From Lachnospiraceae bacterium (GTDB lineage Bacteria; Bacillota; Clostridia; Lachnospirales; Lachnospiraceae): 64,000 nucleotides of DNA. Below are positions 8,307 through 17,307 of the stretch, one piece after another. The translations under genes and the position numbers were made by a program. Positions within the stretch are counted from its first letter, which is position 1; every line of letters begins with the position of its first letter. Under the pieces are notes generated by a model, which was not told the DNA's origin, did not search any database, and saw only the letters and a list, made by a program, of their open reading frames with translations. The DNA lies in assembly GCA_024693845.1 (NCBI GenBank), contig JAILKJ010000045.1:62001-126000 (forward strand), given 5' to 3'.

Positions 8307-9122
8307 ATGGTAGTACAACACAATCTTACAGCAATGAACTCTAACAGAATGCTTGGCATCACCACCGGTACCCAGGCAAAGTCCACTGAGAAGCTTTCTT
8401 CCGGTTACAAGATCAACCGTGCAGCAGATGATGCAGCAGGTCTTGCAATTTCCGAGAAGATGCGTCGTCAGATCAGAGGTCTTACTCAGGCTTCTGCTAA
8501 CGCTCAGGATGGTATCTCCTGTGTACAGACTGCAGAAGGTGCACTGAATGAAGTACACGATATGCTGCAGAGAATGAACGAGCTGGCTGTTAAGGCTAAG
8601 AACGGCACCAACAAGACCGATGATCGTGAGTACATCGACAAGGAAGTTCAGAACCTTGTTTCCGAGATTAATCGTGTCAGCAGCACCACTACTTTCAATG
8701 AGCAGAACCTGCTGAATGGTGAGTTCTCCAGCGGCAAGAAACTCCAGGTTGGTGCAGAGGCTAGTCAGGTTATCACTTTGACGATCAGCAAGATGTCCGC
8801 ATCTGCTATCGGTATCTCCGGCGTTTCCGTTGGTACCGCTACTGGCGCAAGTGATGCCATCGCTTCCATCAAGAACGCTCTTGCATCTGTATCTAATCAG
8901 AGAGCTGAGCTTGGTGCGATTCAGAACAGACTTGAGCACACCATCAAGAACCTTGATAATGTCGTTGAGAACACGACAGCTGCAGAGAGCCAGATCCGTG
9001 ATACCGATATGGCTTCTGAGATGGTTAGATTCTCCAACAACAACATCCTTGCTCAGGCAGGACAGTCTATGTTGGCTCAGGCTAACCAGAGCAATCAGGG
9101 CGTTCTTTCCTTACTTGGCTAA
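8307..9122 (+). CDS. hag: Flagellin (filament protein)
   Basis: The product is a 271-residue flagellin, short but complete. Residues 1-140 form the N-terminal D0/D1 helices (VVQHNLTAMNSNRMLGITT, STEKLSSGYKINRAADDAAG, QDGISCVQTAEGAL), and residues 190-271 the C-terminal D1/D0 helices ending QGVLSLLG. The middle region (about 145-190) is small and rich in Ser, Thr, Ala and Gly; it contains the likely O-glycosylation sites for the neighbouring Maf and glycosyltransferase genes. Codon choice is strongly biased and unlike the AT-rich glycosylation genes that follow, as expected for an abundant protein. It has its own sigma-28-like promoter, a structured leader and a strong terminator, so it is probably monocistronic. 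Confidence 0.97.
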   Translation: MVVQHNLTAMNSNRMLGITTGTQAKSTEKLSSGYKINRAADDAAGLAISEKMRRQIRGLTQASANAQDGISCVQTAEGALNEVHDMLQRMNELAVKAKNGTNKTDDREYIDKEVQNLVSEINRVSSTTTFNEQNLLNGEFSSGKKLQVGAEASQVITLTISKMSASAIGISGVSVGTATGASDAIASIKNALASVSNQRAELGAIQNRLEHTIKNLDNVVENTTAAESQIRDTDMASEMVRFSNNNILAQAGQSMLAQANQSNQGVLSLLG

Positions 9123-9150
9123 TTCTGGTAAGAGAACAAAGCGACTACCA

Positions 9151-9183
9151 AAAGAACCGGCCTTTCGGCCGGTTCTTTTCTTG
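9151..9183 (+). terminator. Rho-independent terminator of the flagellin gene
   Basis: AAAGAACCGGCC (9151-9162) pairs perfectly with GGCCGGTTCTTT (9167-9178) around a TTTC loop and runs into a T-rich tail. This ends the flagellin transcript 15 bp before the first glycosyltransferase gene. Confidence 0.92.
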
Positions 9184-9197
9184 TTTAAGAGGGCAAT

Positions 9198-10361
9198 ATG
9201 AGAGTATTGGTGCTTCGTTTGATAAACTCCTATATCGATTATGATGTTATTGAAACCATGCGAAAACTCGGTTGCACAGTTGACGATTGTTCGGACTATG
9301 TATGGGGAGGATATGAAACGCTTTATAATGATGATAAGTTAATGACATTTCTTGAGAAAAGACTCTCGTATGTTTATGATGCGGTTTATACGACAAATTT
9401 TTTTCCTGTTGTAGCAAAAGTGTGCGCCAAAAAGGGGATCGTCTATCTTTCGTGGTATTATGATACTCCGCCGGTTATGGAATCGTTGGGTGATATGGAC
9501 TATGCGACCAACCGAATGTTCTTTTTTTGCCCTTCTGATTATGAGTATTATACAAAGCGGGGGCTTGATAACTGCTACTATCTTCCCTTGGCGGTAGACG
9601 TAGACAGACTCGAATCGGTGATAGTCAGAACCGGATTCAAGCATGATGTTTCTTTGGTTGGCAGGCTATATCATTCGATATATCCGGCGCTGAAGAATTG
9701 TTTTTCGGGGTATTATCAGGGGTTGTTGGAAGGACTGGCAGCCGTCCAGCGAAATCTCTATGATGAGTATATTGTTCCTGATCTTTTGACGGATCAGATT
9801 GTATCAGATATGCAGCGGGAATATACTCTTGGGGGAGAGAGAAAAAAGGAATTAACAAAAAACAACATTTCATTCGCTATAGCAGCATGGCTGAATTATC
9901 AGGAAAGGATCACAATTCTTGCCTTGCTGTCAAGACGTCTTCATACGGCATTATATACTTATGAGATGGAGGATGGTGAAAGGGACTTGCTTGGAGAAAC
10001 GGTATTGTGTAAACCTGTTGATTATCAAAATGAAATGCCTAATGTATTTGCTCAAAGCAAGGTGAATTTATGTCCAATCCTGCGAAATAACAGAGAAGGG
10101 GTGCCGCTGAGAGTATTAGACATCATGGGAAGCGGAGGATTCCTGCTCGCAAGCTTTCAGCCGGGATTAGAGCGGGGATTCCGAAATGGGGAGGAAATAG
10201 TAATGTATCGTTCTGTGGAAGAGGCCGTGGAACTCGCAGAGTATTATGCCAAGCATGATTCGGAGAGGGAGAGGATCGTGAACAAAGGGAAAGAAAAAAT
10301 AATGAAAGAATATAAGTATGAGTTAAGAGTGAAAATGATGTTGGAAACGGTTGATAACTAG
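9198..10361 (+). CDS. CgeB/DUF3880-like glycosyltransferase
   Basis: This 387-residue protein has a GT-B layout: an N-terminal Rossmann-like half (DUF3880-type, MRVLVLRLINSYIDYDVI) and a C-terminal glycosyltransferase half of the CgeB/Glyco_trans_1_2 type. The C-terminal signature includes DVSLVGRLYHSIYP near residue 152, QSKVNLCPILRNNREGVPLR near residue 290, and DIMGSGGFLLASFQPGLE. Three other genes of this window share the plan (19570, 21960, 25775). The G-[SC]-GGFLL block is nearly the same in the 21960 gene. The donor and acceptor are unknown; immediate proximity to flagellin suggests glycosylation of flagellin. No membrane segment or signal peptide is visible, so it acts in the cytoplasm. 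Confidence 0.82.
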   Translation: MRVLVLRLINSYIDYDVIETMRKLGCTVDDCSDYVWGGYETLYNDDKLMTFLEKRLSYVYDAVYTTNFFPVVAKVCAKKGIVYLSWYYDTPPVMESLGDMDYATNRMFFFCPSDYEYYTKRGLDNCYYLPLAVDVDRLESVIVRTGFKHDVSLVGRLYHSIYPALKNCFSGYYQGLLEGLAAVQRNLYDEYIVPDLLTDQIVSDMQREYTLGGERKKELTKNNISFAIAAWLNYQERITILALLSRRLHTALYTYEMEDGERDLLGETVLCKPVDYQNEMPNVFAQSKVNLCPILRNNREGVPLRVLDIMGSGGFLLASFQPGLERGFRNGEEIVMYRSVEEAVELAEYYAKHDSERERIVNKGKEKIMKEYKYELRVKMMLETVDN

Positions 10362-10394
10362 TAGCAGATGGTTTGAACTGGCGTAAAAATCAGG

Positions 10395-10423
10395 TTTTCA
10401 AATATTCGGCAGTGTGATAAAAT
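10395..10423 (+). promoter_or_regulatory. Putative housekeeping promoter before the small unknown gene
   Basis: TTTTCA (10395-10400), a 17-nt spacer and TAAAAT (10418-10423) form a reasonable sigma-70-type promoter 44 nt before the ATG at 10467. Confidence 0.45.
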
Positions 10424-10466
10424 AGATTATGTAATCAGTTACTGAAGTCACAGGAGGGTATGGGCT

Positions 10467-10850
10467 ATGGATGAAGTAAAGAAATTACAATATGAGGCAT
10501 TGAGAGATGGGTCGGATTACGCACTTCGACTGGTGCCTGCGATTCGTGAGATTCTTCCGGAGTTGAGGGGTGAACCGAGGGATGATACGGAAGATTTCAA
10601 GAATCAGATTTTTGAGGGTATCAATTATATAGTTGAGATTACGAATGGAACGCTTTCGCTGATCAACGAGAAAGAAGTGATACTTAACAGAGACGGTATT
10701 GAGGAAAAAATGCAGCAGCTAATCGCTTCTGTTGAAGAAAAGGATAACAATAAAGTGGCAGATGCTTTGGAAGAGGGGATACTTCCATTTGTGGAGATAT
10801 TCTATCAGGTAGCTGTCATTATACTGAAAGCAGTAGAAAAAGAGAACTGA
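10467..10850 (+). CDS. Small helical protein of unknown function
   Basis: I do not recognise this 127-residue protein. It is acidic, rich in Glu, Ile and Leu, and appears entirely helical, with no signal peptide, membrane segment or cysteine cluster. Notable pieces are DYALRLVPAIREILPELRGE near residue 16 and a C-terminal hydrophobic helix (FVEIFYQVAVIILKAVEKE). It has an AGGAGG ribosome binding site, a likely own promoter (10395-10423) and a strong terminator immediately after its stop, so it is a self-contained transcription unit between two flagellin-glycan genes. A chaperone, adaptor or regulator of flagellar export would fit its size and setting, but that is a guess. Confidence 0.75.
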   Translation: MDEVKKLQYEALRDGSDYALRLVPAIREILPELRGEPRDDTEDFKNQIFEGINYIVEITNGTLSLINEKEVILNRDGIEEKMQQLIASVEEKDNNKVADALEEGILPFVEIFYQVAVIILKAVEKEN

Positions 10851-10864
10851 TTGGTTGAATATAT

Positions 10865-10903
10865 GCAGAAGGGCGGTATGAGTACTGTCTTTCTGCTTTT
10901 TTT
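10865..10903 (+). terminator. Rho-independent terminator after the small unknown gene
   Basis: A 14-bp stem including G-T wobbles, 10865-10878 with 10883-10896 (outer part GCAGAA/TTCTGC), encloses a TGAG loop and is followed by seven T residues (10897-10903). It shows that reading from the TTG at 10851 into the next gene is not a real start. Confidence 0.85.
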
Positions 10904-10913
10904 GAGGTGTAGA

Positions 10914-12959
10914 ATGAATCTTTTAAAGCAGAGAGTGTGTGATATGTTGGTGGATGATTTATCCACTCCTGCGGAAGTGGAGACGGCGATTGCAGAGTAC
11001 GAATCGAAGTATCCTTTTGATGCCGACATATTTATTCTCAAAGGCAATTTTTTACTCCGAATGAGGGAGTACGAAGAGGCAAGAGATACTCTGAAAAAAG
11101 GATGCGAAATGTATCCGTATTACTCTGTTTTACATTATATGCTAGCAAAGATATATGAAGAGTTGAAAGAATATGATGCTATAAACTATTATAATGCCAT
11201 TAAGTATTATTATATCGCCGGTGCGTTGGATGAGACAAAATCTGACATATGGGACGAATCTTTAAATATGGCAGATAAGTTGTTACGCGAACTATCTGAT
11301 ATGATTGAAAAGAAAATAGAAAGCGGCATCGGGATTGAAGAAATCAGACGGGTAAAGTTGTTCATAGACCGAATAGCGTTGGAATCAGAAAACATGTTTG
11401 GGCGAATGGAGTTCCGTTTTAGGGGCAATAGTTCCATTATAGGTGAATGTTACCCTGATGATAAAGAAGAAGTGTTTGTCGGAGCTTATCGCTCTCGGCA
11501 TCAGCTGACAAGTGATGAAAAAGATCTGCTGAATGCATGCGGCGAGTTCCGCCGCGTGAAAGAAATGAGCAGTTATCTTGTGGAAAATGATGCAGCTTTA
11601 TTACCTGTTGCATCAAGGGAAAAAGCAAAGCTTGATTTTGTTCAGTTGGATTGCGCCAAGATAATAAAACAGTTACAAAGAGAAACGGATACGTTTTACT
11701 ATTATCGTGTCGGAAAAGGGATGCGTATACAATCTGATCAACCGCTTTTAATCGGAAAAGAGATTGCGATAAGACATGATTCGAGAAGAAAGCGAATGGT
11801 CATGAGTATTTTTGTGGATGGATTGGCACAGCAACTGCTCACGAAGGAAGGGTTTGAAAAAGTAATGCCAAATACCTACCATTTTTTCGCTGAGCAGGGA
11901 ATGGTATGCACAAATGCTTGGACGACGGGGGAATGGACGCTCCCGAGTATAGCGGGTATAATGAGCGGTCTTAGTACGCTCAAACATCAGGTTTTCCATT
12001 GTGATATTGATTATTCTATATCAAAGGATTCCGTTACGATAGCCGAGAGATTTCAAAAAGCGGGCTATTATACAACTATCCTTAACGGAAACTGGCGCAT
12101 TATTCCTGTATATGGAATGGATAGAGGGTTTGATAGCTTTCTGTATCGGCATCAGTATGCCAATTGGCGGGTTGAGCATATTATAGGAGATGCCATAGAG
12201 TATATTGAGGCATTTAAGGAAACAGATCAATATGTGTGGCTTTCTATCGGAGACCTTCATCATGTGGCAGATGAAGATTCGCTGCCTCTTTCGGTTCAAA
12301 CTCAGATGAACCTGGATATCAGACAGGACGATGAGAGCGGTCAGGGGACGTCTGTTAAGCAGGGATACAGTGATAATAAGCGCATGCAATATGAAAAGAT
12401 GATGGGATATGTAGACCGGCATCTGGGGATCCTGTATGACTACTTGAGGAGGAATTATCCGGATGACGAAATGGTGATCAGTCTGTTCTCAGACCACGGA
12501 CAGGGGTATCTGGTTCCTGAGGGATCGGAGTTTCTTTCTAAGGAAAGGACGAATGTTTCGATGATGTTCCGGGATGGCGTTCACAAAGATGCTGAAATGA
12601 ACGAGTTGCTTTCCACGTTGGATTACGGAGAGATGTTGTGTGAACTGGCAGGCGCAAGGGAATTTGATAATCCCAGGTCGGAGGGGATGCTGCCGGTTAG
12701 CCTGGGCGGAGAGAAAAGGCGATTTGCCGTTACGGAGAGCATTCATCCCCATGATCCCTACCAAATTGCTCTACGCTTTGATGATTTTACCTTCTTTTTC
12801 CGAAATCCGACAGTGGTTCAATGGGATGGCAGATTTGAATTGGCGGAATATGAGGCGTATCTGAAGGATGATAACGGAAACTTGGTGGAAGATCAAAAGC
12901 TTTGTGAGGAGTGTACGCAATACGTGTTAAATCGGATCGCGAAGTATTTGATCTATTAG
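10914..12959 (+). CDS. TPR-containing alkaline-phosphatase/sulfatase-superfamily protein
   Basis: The 681-residue product joins two parts. Residues 1-100 or so carry tetratricopeptide-like helices (DIFILKGNFLLRMREYEEAR, then DTLKKGCEMYPYYSVLHYML). Residues 295-640 form a sulfatase or phosphoethanolamine/phosphoglycerol transferase-like fold, with a metal-binding FVDGLAQQL near 300, a possible nucleophile in TTGEWTLPSIAGIMSG near 335, and the metal-ligand motif LFSDHGQGY near 526. No signal peptide or transmembrane segment is visible, so unlike most of this superfamily it should be cytoplasmic. The frame extends back to a TTG at 10851, but a terminator lies in that stretch and GAGGTG precedes the ATG at 10914. 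It may transfer or remove a phospho- or sulfo-group on a flagellin glycan; the substrate is unknown. Confidence 0.8.
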   Translation: MNLLKQRVCDMLVDDLSTPAEVETAIAEYESKYPFDADIFILKGNFLLRMREYEEARDTLKKGCEMYPYYSVLHYMLAKIYEELKEYDAINYYNAIKYYYIAGALDETKSDIWDESLNMADKLLRELSDMIEKKIESGIGIEEIRRVKLFIDRIALESENMFGRMEFRFRGNSSIIGECYPDDKEEVFVGAYRSRHQLTSDEKDLLNACGEFRRVKEMSSYLVENDAALLPVASREKAKLDFVQLDCAKIIKQLQRETDTFYYYRVGKGMRIQSDQPLLIGKEIAIRHDSRRKRMVMSIFVDGLAQQLLTKEGFEKVMPNTYHFFAEQGMVCTNAWTTGEWTLPSIAGIMSGLSTLKHQVFHCDIDYSISKDSVTIAERFQKAGYYTTILNGNWRIIPVYGMDRGFDSFLYRHQYANWRVEHIIGDAIEYIEAFKETDQYVWLSIGDLHHVADEDSLPLSVQTQMNLDIRQDDESGQGTSVKQGYSDNKRMQYEKMMGYVDRHLGILYDYLRRNYPDDEMVISLFSDHGQGYLVPEGSEFLSKERTNVSMMFRDGVHKDAEMNELLSTLDYGEMLCELAGAREFDNPRSEGMLPVSLGGEKRRFAVTESIHPHDPYQIALRFDDFTFFFRNPTVVQWDGRFELAEYEAYLKDDNGNLVEDQKLCEECTQYVLNRIAKYLIY

Positions 12960-13003
12960 AAAAAATGCAGGGTGTGAATTGACGATAGAAGTTCGGAGCA
13001 AAA

Positions 13004-14731
13004 ATGACAGCAGTAGAATTAGAGAAAATAAAACTGATCATATGGGATCTGGACGATACATTTTGGACGGGTATTCTGAGTGAAGAAGAGGTAGAGATTC
13101 CGCAAGAGCATATTGAGCTGATCCGGCATCTTACGGATTGCGGAGTTATCAATAGTATTTCCTCGAAAAATGATCCGGAACCGGTAAAAGAGATGCTGGA
13201 AAAGGCCGGCATCTGGGATCTGTTTGTCTTCAATCATATCAACTGGGAAGAAAAGGGACGTCAGATCGCAGAAAAGCTACAGGCCATGGCGCTAAGAGCG
13301 GAAAATGTGCTGTTTATCGATGACAGTGTGCGAAACAGAGAGGAAGCGTTGAGTACCAATCCGGGACTTATGACGGCCGATCCCGGGATCATCGGGGAAC
13401 TGCGGACATTATATGATGCAGTGGCTGTATCAGATGCATCACACAAAAGGCTGAAGCATTACAAAATCCTTGAAACTAAAAATGTAGTGAGAGCAGGCTT
13501 TTCTTCTGAGCAGCAGTTCTTATATGACAGTCAGATTAAAATTGCGATCGATCGTAACTGCCTGGAGCAGATCGACAGAATCACGGAGCTGGTTGCTCGG
13601 ACCAATCAGCTGAACTATACGAAGCACAGGGATGATCGGGAATACTTGATCCGATTGATCACAAATGACTGGAATGACTGCGGCTGCATCAGGGCCAGAG
13701 ATAGGTTTGGAGATTATGGAATCATCGGCTTCTTCTGCTATAATACAAGGGAAAAGTCCATGGAACATTTTCTGTTTTCATGCAGAGTATTGGGTATGGG
13801 GATCGAACAGTATGTGTATAACCTGTTAGGCTGTCCGGCATTTACCGTTGAACAGCCCGTAGCATCTGATCTGAAACAGGATCAACAGATAGACTGGATC
13901 GAAGAGGTAAAGGACGAGGAGATCCTGAGGGATAAGGAAAAGAGCAGAAGAGTACGGCTTTTGTTAAAAGGCCCCTGTGATATGGATGCGATCTATCCGT
14001 ATCTGGCGGGGGCAAATATCACTACGGAATTCAATTTTGTTAACGCCAAAGGGTTTGTTACCACAGGGCAAAACCATTCTGAGCATATTCGTGAGAGTAT
14101 GACGCTGTCTGATAAAGAAATTGAAGAGATTGGGAAAAGTGCGCCGTTTATTCTTCCGGAAGACTTTGAAACGAAGATTCTGAAGGATTCCTATCATGTA
14201 ATCTGCTATAGTCTTCAACAGGATTTTACGGCCGGGATGTATGAGAATAAGAAAAACGGTTGCAGAATATCTTTTGGGGGATTTCGTTGGGATCTGACCG
14301 ATGAAAAAAACAGAAAACGTTATATTGACGGAGAGATCCAAAATCACGGATTTACATTTACGGATGAAATCATAGACAGATTTGCGGATGAGTGGGATTT
14401 TATCGGGGGTAATTCTGTGGACAGAGTTATAGATAATCTGGATCTGATATACAAAAATGTACCCGGTAAACCGCTGATCATTTTGCTTTTGGGAAGCACG
14501 GTGCCGTATGAAGGATATGATGAAGGTACGGAAGGACTTTTAGAGATGTACCGGAATGCAAATCCTGTTATCAGAGAGTTTGCTGAAAGGCACGACCGAG
14601 TTAAAGTAATCGATCCATCAGCATATATTCATTCTAATAATGATTATCGTGATAACATCAATCATTTCAGCAGAAATGTATATTATGAAATTGCGGGAGA
14701 GATTTGTAATTTGATCAATATGTATCTGTGA
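13004..14731 (+). CDS. FkbH-like HAD-IIIC protein with C-terminal SGNH-like domain
   Basis: FkbH-like proteins load three-carbon units onto carriers or act in surface-glycan modification. Residues 10-160 form the HAD domain (motif I DLDDTFWTG, motif II-like SSKNDP, motif IV FIDDSVRNREEA). Residues 175-300 form the associated acetyltransferase-like domain, including ELVARTNQLNYT and the RVLGMGIEQYV block typical of FkbH. The C-terminal 250 residues look like an SGNH-type hydrolase or acyltransferase, with GNSVDR near 470, LLLGSTVPYEG and a final HFSRNVYYEIAG. The combination resembles acyl-transfer enzymes that decorate a sugar or polyketide. The start has GGAG 7 nt upstream. It is followed immediately by a methyltransferase gene, suggesting stepwise tailoring of a glycan. 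Confidence 0.8.
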   Translation: MTAVELEKIKLIIWDLDDTFWTGILSEEEVEIPQEHIELIRHLTDCGVINSISSKNDPEPVKEMLEKAGIWDLFVFNHINWEEKGRQIAEKLQAMALRAENVLFIDDSVRNREEALSTNPGLMTADPGIIGELRTLYDAVAVSDASHKRLKHYKILETKNVVRAGFSSEQQFLYDSQIKIAIDRNCLEQIDRITELVARTNQLNYTKHRDDREYLIRLITNDWNDCGCIRARDRFGDYGIIGFFCYNTREKSMEHFLFSCRVLGMGIEQYVYNLLGCPAFTVEQPVASDLKQDQQIDWIEEVKDEEILRDKEKSRRVRLLLKGPCDMDAIYPYLAGANITTEFNFVNAKGFVTTGQNHSEHIRESMTLSDKEIEEIGKSAPFILPEDFETKILKDSYHVICYSLQQDFTAGMYENKKNGCRISFGGFRWDLTDEKNRKRYIDGEIQNHGFTFTDEIIDRFADEWDFIGGNSVDRVIDNLDLIYKNVPGKPLIILLLGSTVPYEGYDEGTEGLLEMYRNANPVIREFAERHDRVKVIDPSAYIHSNNDYRDNINHFSRNVYYEIAGEICNLINMYL

Positions 14732-14751
14732 AACAAACAAGGAGAATAGCT

Positions 14752-16074
14752 ATGAAGATGATCATACATTGTCCGGATGATCAAAAATGTATTGAGTTTG
14801 TTTTGTCTTATTTCAGGAGTTCTTTTTCTGATTGCTTACAGGATATTATTCTCTTGGTTATGGGTGAGAATCTTGAAAGGGGAGAGCTGCTAAGGGACCA
14901 GGAGGATATACGCGTAGTCTGCTTTAAAGAAGAGGAAACCGCCGGCGCGGCACTAAATCACGTGATCAGTCATTACGGAATAACAGGGGATACCTTGGTT
15001 TTGGATGGCAGGTATATACCTCTGAAGGGGAGTATCGAGAGAATGGAAAAAGCTCTCGGCGAATGTCGTGACGCTTTTGCCGTCGGGGTGCCGCTATCGT
15101 CAGTGCTAGATGAGAAAGAGATGGCGCAAAAAAGCAATGAAGACATGGAGCAGCTATTTGCTGATTCGACGGGATATCGTCCGGCTGAGACCCTGACACT
15201 GTTTGAGGGAATGATATTGTTTTCCGGATCGGTGATTGCGGAAGAGGAGCCCTTTCATCCGGAGGCGGGAGATTTCGGGAATGCAATGTGGGAAAAATGC
15301 ATGCGGGAGTATCTGGCGCATAAACGGATGTATAAGGTTAAGGAGGCTTTTTTCCTGGAAACATCTTTTGCAAAAGGGAGTCGGAGATCCAGCGTGGATT
15401 CGCAGCTGTTTGAAAAGCAGTTCGGCATTCACTATGCTACTGTTGGCGGTAACAGGGATGTCATAGATATTGTTTCCGAAACCGCCGATCATGATCTCCC
15501 TTTGAGGATACTTGAGATCGGTTGTGATTGCGGAGGGAACCTTTTTGAACTGAAACAGATATTCAAAAATGCACAGTTATTCGGAACGGATATCAGCGAA
15601 GGGGCGTTGAAGGTGGCGGCGGAATTTGCCACTGTTAAATGGGATAATATTGAGGATCTGAAACTGGACTTCGGAGAAAATGAGTTTGACTTTATTCTGT
15701 TTGCCGATGTACTGGAACATCTGCGGGATCCGTTGAAGGTTTTGGTTTATTGCAAAAAACTTTTGGCAAATGGTGGAAGGATTGTGGCATCCATACCGAA
15801 TCTGATGAATGTTGAAGTGATGCGGATGTTATTGGACGGACATTTTACTTACGCGGAATACGGTCTGCTGGACAAGACGCATATTCATATGTTCACATAT
15901 CACGAAATTGTGAAAATGTTTGTGGATCAGGCCGGTTACTCTATTGAACGTATGTCGATGAACGGTGCGCTTAATGACGAGGATGAGGCTCTTGTGGAGA
16001 AGCTGCTGAGCCTGGGTGGTGCTGAGAAGTTTATGTATCAGGCATATCAGTATCAGGTGGTTGCAAGATTGTAG
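14752..16074 (+). CDS. SAM-dependent methyltransferase with N-terminal glycosyltransferase-like region
   Basis: Residues 245-400 contain a class I methyltransferase (Methyltransf_23 type): motif I ILEIGCDCGGNLFELKQ near 250, LFGTDISEGALKVAAEF, FDFILFADVLEHLRDPLK near 310, and GGRIVASIPNLMNVEVM. The N-terminal 190 residues resemble a degraded GT-A glycosyltransferase (GDTLVLDGRYIPLKGS near 85), but I see no clear DXD motif. A GTG at 14728 overlaps the previous stop; the ATG at 14752 has AAGGAG 7 nt upstream and is preferred. The gene is tightly coupled to the FkbH-like gene. It probably methylates a sugar or lipid-linked glycan, with the substrate unknown. Confidence 0.8.
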   Translation: MKMIIHCPDDQKCIEFVLSYFRSSFSDCLQDIILLVMGENLERGELLRDQEDIRVVCFKEEETAGAALNHVISHYGITGDTLVLDGRYIPLKGSIERMEKALGECRDAFAVGVPLSSVLDEKEMAQKSNEDMEQLFADSTGYRPAETLTLFEGMILFSGSVIAEEEPFHPEAGDFGNAMWEKCMREYLAHKRMYKVKEAFFLETSFAKGSRRSSVDSQLFEKQFGIHYATVGGNRDVIDIVSETADHDLPLRILEIGCDCGGNLFELKQIFKNAQLFGTDISEGALKVAAEFATVKWDNIEDLKLDFGENEFDFILFADVLEHLRDPLKVLVYCKKLLANGGRIVASIPNLMNVEVMRMLLDGHFTYAEYGLLDKTHIHMFTYHEIVKMFVDQAGYSIERMSMNGALNDEDEALVEKLLSLGGAEKFMYQAYQYQVVARL

Positions 16075-16099
16075 ATGGACTAAGAAGCAGAGAGGAAAC

Positions 16100-17299
16100 A
16101 TGACAATGGAAAAACCGGCAATAGAGGGTGGTAAACCTGTTCGGGAGAATAAGATCTACTACGGAAGACAGTGGATATCAGAGGAAGATATAGCTGCTGT
16201 TGTTGGGGTGCTTAAGAGCGATTATCTGACCTGCGGTCCGAAAGTGTCCGAGCTGGAAAAAAAGCTTGAAGAGATGCTGGATGTAAAGCACGCCGTGGCA
16301 GTCAGTAACGGTACGGCAGCACTTCACTGTGCCATGATGGCAGCAGGGATCGGTGAGGGCGATGAAATCATAACCACACCCCTGACATTTGCGGCAAGCG
16401 CTAACTGCGCCCTTTATTGCGGTGCCAAGGTTGTGTTTGCGGATGTCTGTGAGGATTCCTATAATATCGATCCTGCTAAGATAGAGGAATGTATCACGCC
16501 AAGGACTAAGGCGGTAGTGGCTGTAGACTTTACGGGACAGGCGGCGCAGCTGTCTGAAATCCGCGAAGTCTGTGACAGGCATGGCCTGCTGCTTGTCGAA
16601 GATGCAGCTCATTCCATAGGAACGTTATATGATGGCAAACCTGTCGGCGGGATAGCGGACATGACCTGCTTCAGCTTTCATCCCGTAAAAACCGTAACAG
16701 CGGGAGAGGGCGGTGCCATAACCACAAACGATGATGATCTGTACAGACGTCTGGTCAATGCGCATACGCACGGTATAGTTAAGAGGGCGGATCTTTTGGA
16801 AGAAAAAAATGCAGGCCCCTGGTGGTATGAGCAGCAATCCCTGGGATATAATTATCGGCTTACCGATATTCAATCTGCTCTGTTGATCAGTCAGCTGGAG
16901 AGACTGGGACAGTTCAAGGCCAGAAGACAGGAGATAGTAAAACGGTACGATGAGGCATTCGCTGATCTGTCTGAGATCATTGTGCAAAAGGAGATCGGTA
17001 AATCCGATACCTGCAGACATTTGTATATCATGCAGCTGAGAGAGGGAAGCCTGCGTTGCAGCAGAAGAGAATTTTTTAATGCGATGAGTGCAGAGGGTGT
17101 GCAATGTCAGGTGCACTATATACCGGTATACTGGTTCCCCTATTACCGGGATCAAGGTTATGCAAGAGGACTTTGTCCGGTGGCTGAGAAGATTTATCAG
17201 AATTCAATGAGTCTTCCGCTTTATCCGAAGATGAGTGATGCAGATGTGGATTCGGTGATTGCTTCTGTAAAGAAGCTGGTAGAGTATTATCGGAAATAA
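16100..17299 (+). CDS. pseC: DegT/DnrJ/EryC1 sugar aminotransferase, PseC-like
   Basis: This 399-residue PLP enzyme belongs to the DegT/DnrJ/EryC1/StrS family and most resembles PseC, which makes UDP-4-amino-4,6-dideoxy-AltNAc for pseudaminic acid. Visible motifs are VSNGTAALHCAMMAAGIGEG near residue 70, the LLVEDAAHSIG block near 165, and the PLP lysine in FSFHPVKTVTAGEGG near 196. LGYNYRLTDIQSALLISQLE near 250 is the family's active-site loop. The start at 16100 follows AGAGGAA; an upstream ATG at 16016 lies within the previous gene. Its usual partners PseB, PseG, PseH and PseI are not in the window, so they would have to be encoded elsewhere or the product is a different amino sugar. Confidence 0.85.
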   Translation: MTMEKPAIEGGKPVRENKIYYGRQWISEEDIAAVVGVLKSDYLTCGPKVSELEKKLEEMLDVKHAVAVSNGTAALHCAMMAAGIGEGDEIITTPLTFAASANCALYCGAKVVFADVCEDSYNIDPAKIEECITPRTKAVVAVDFTGQAAQLSEIREVCDRHGLLLVEDAAHSIGTLYDGKPVGGIADMTCFSFHPVKTVTAGEGGAITTNDDDLYRRLVNAHTHGIVKRADLLEEKNAGPWWYEQQSLGYNYRLTDIQSALLISQLERLGQFKARRQEIVKRYDEAFADLSEIIVQKEIGKSDTCRHLYIMQLREGSLRCSRREFFNAMSAEGVQCQVHYIPVYWFPYYRDQGYARGLCPVAEKIYQNSMSLPLYPKMSDADVDSVIASVKKLVEYYRK

Positions 17300-17307
17300 A
17301 CGGCCGG

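Noticed and set aside
10851-10913. TTG start extending the TPR-phosphatase gene upstream
   Set aside because: A strong terminator with a T7 tract lies within these 63 bases, and GAGGTG precedes the ATG at 10914.
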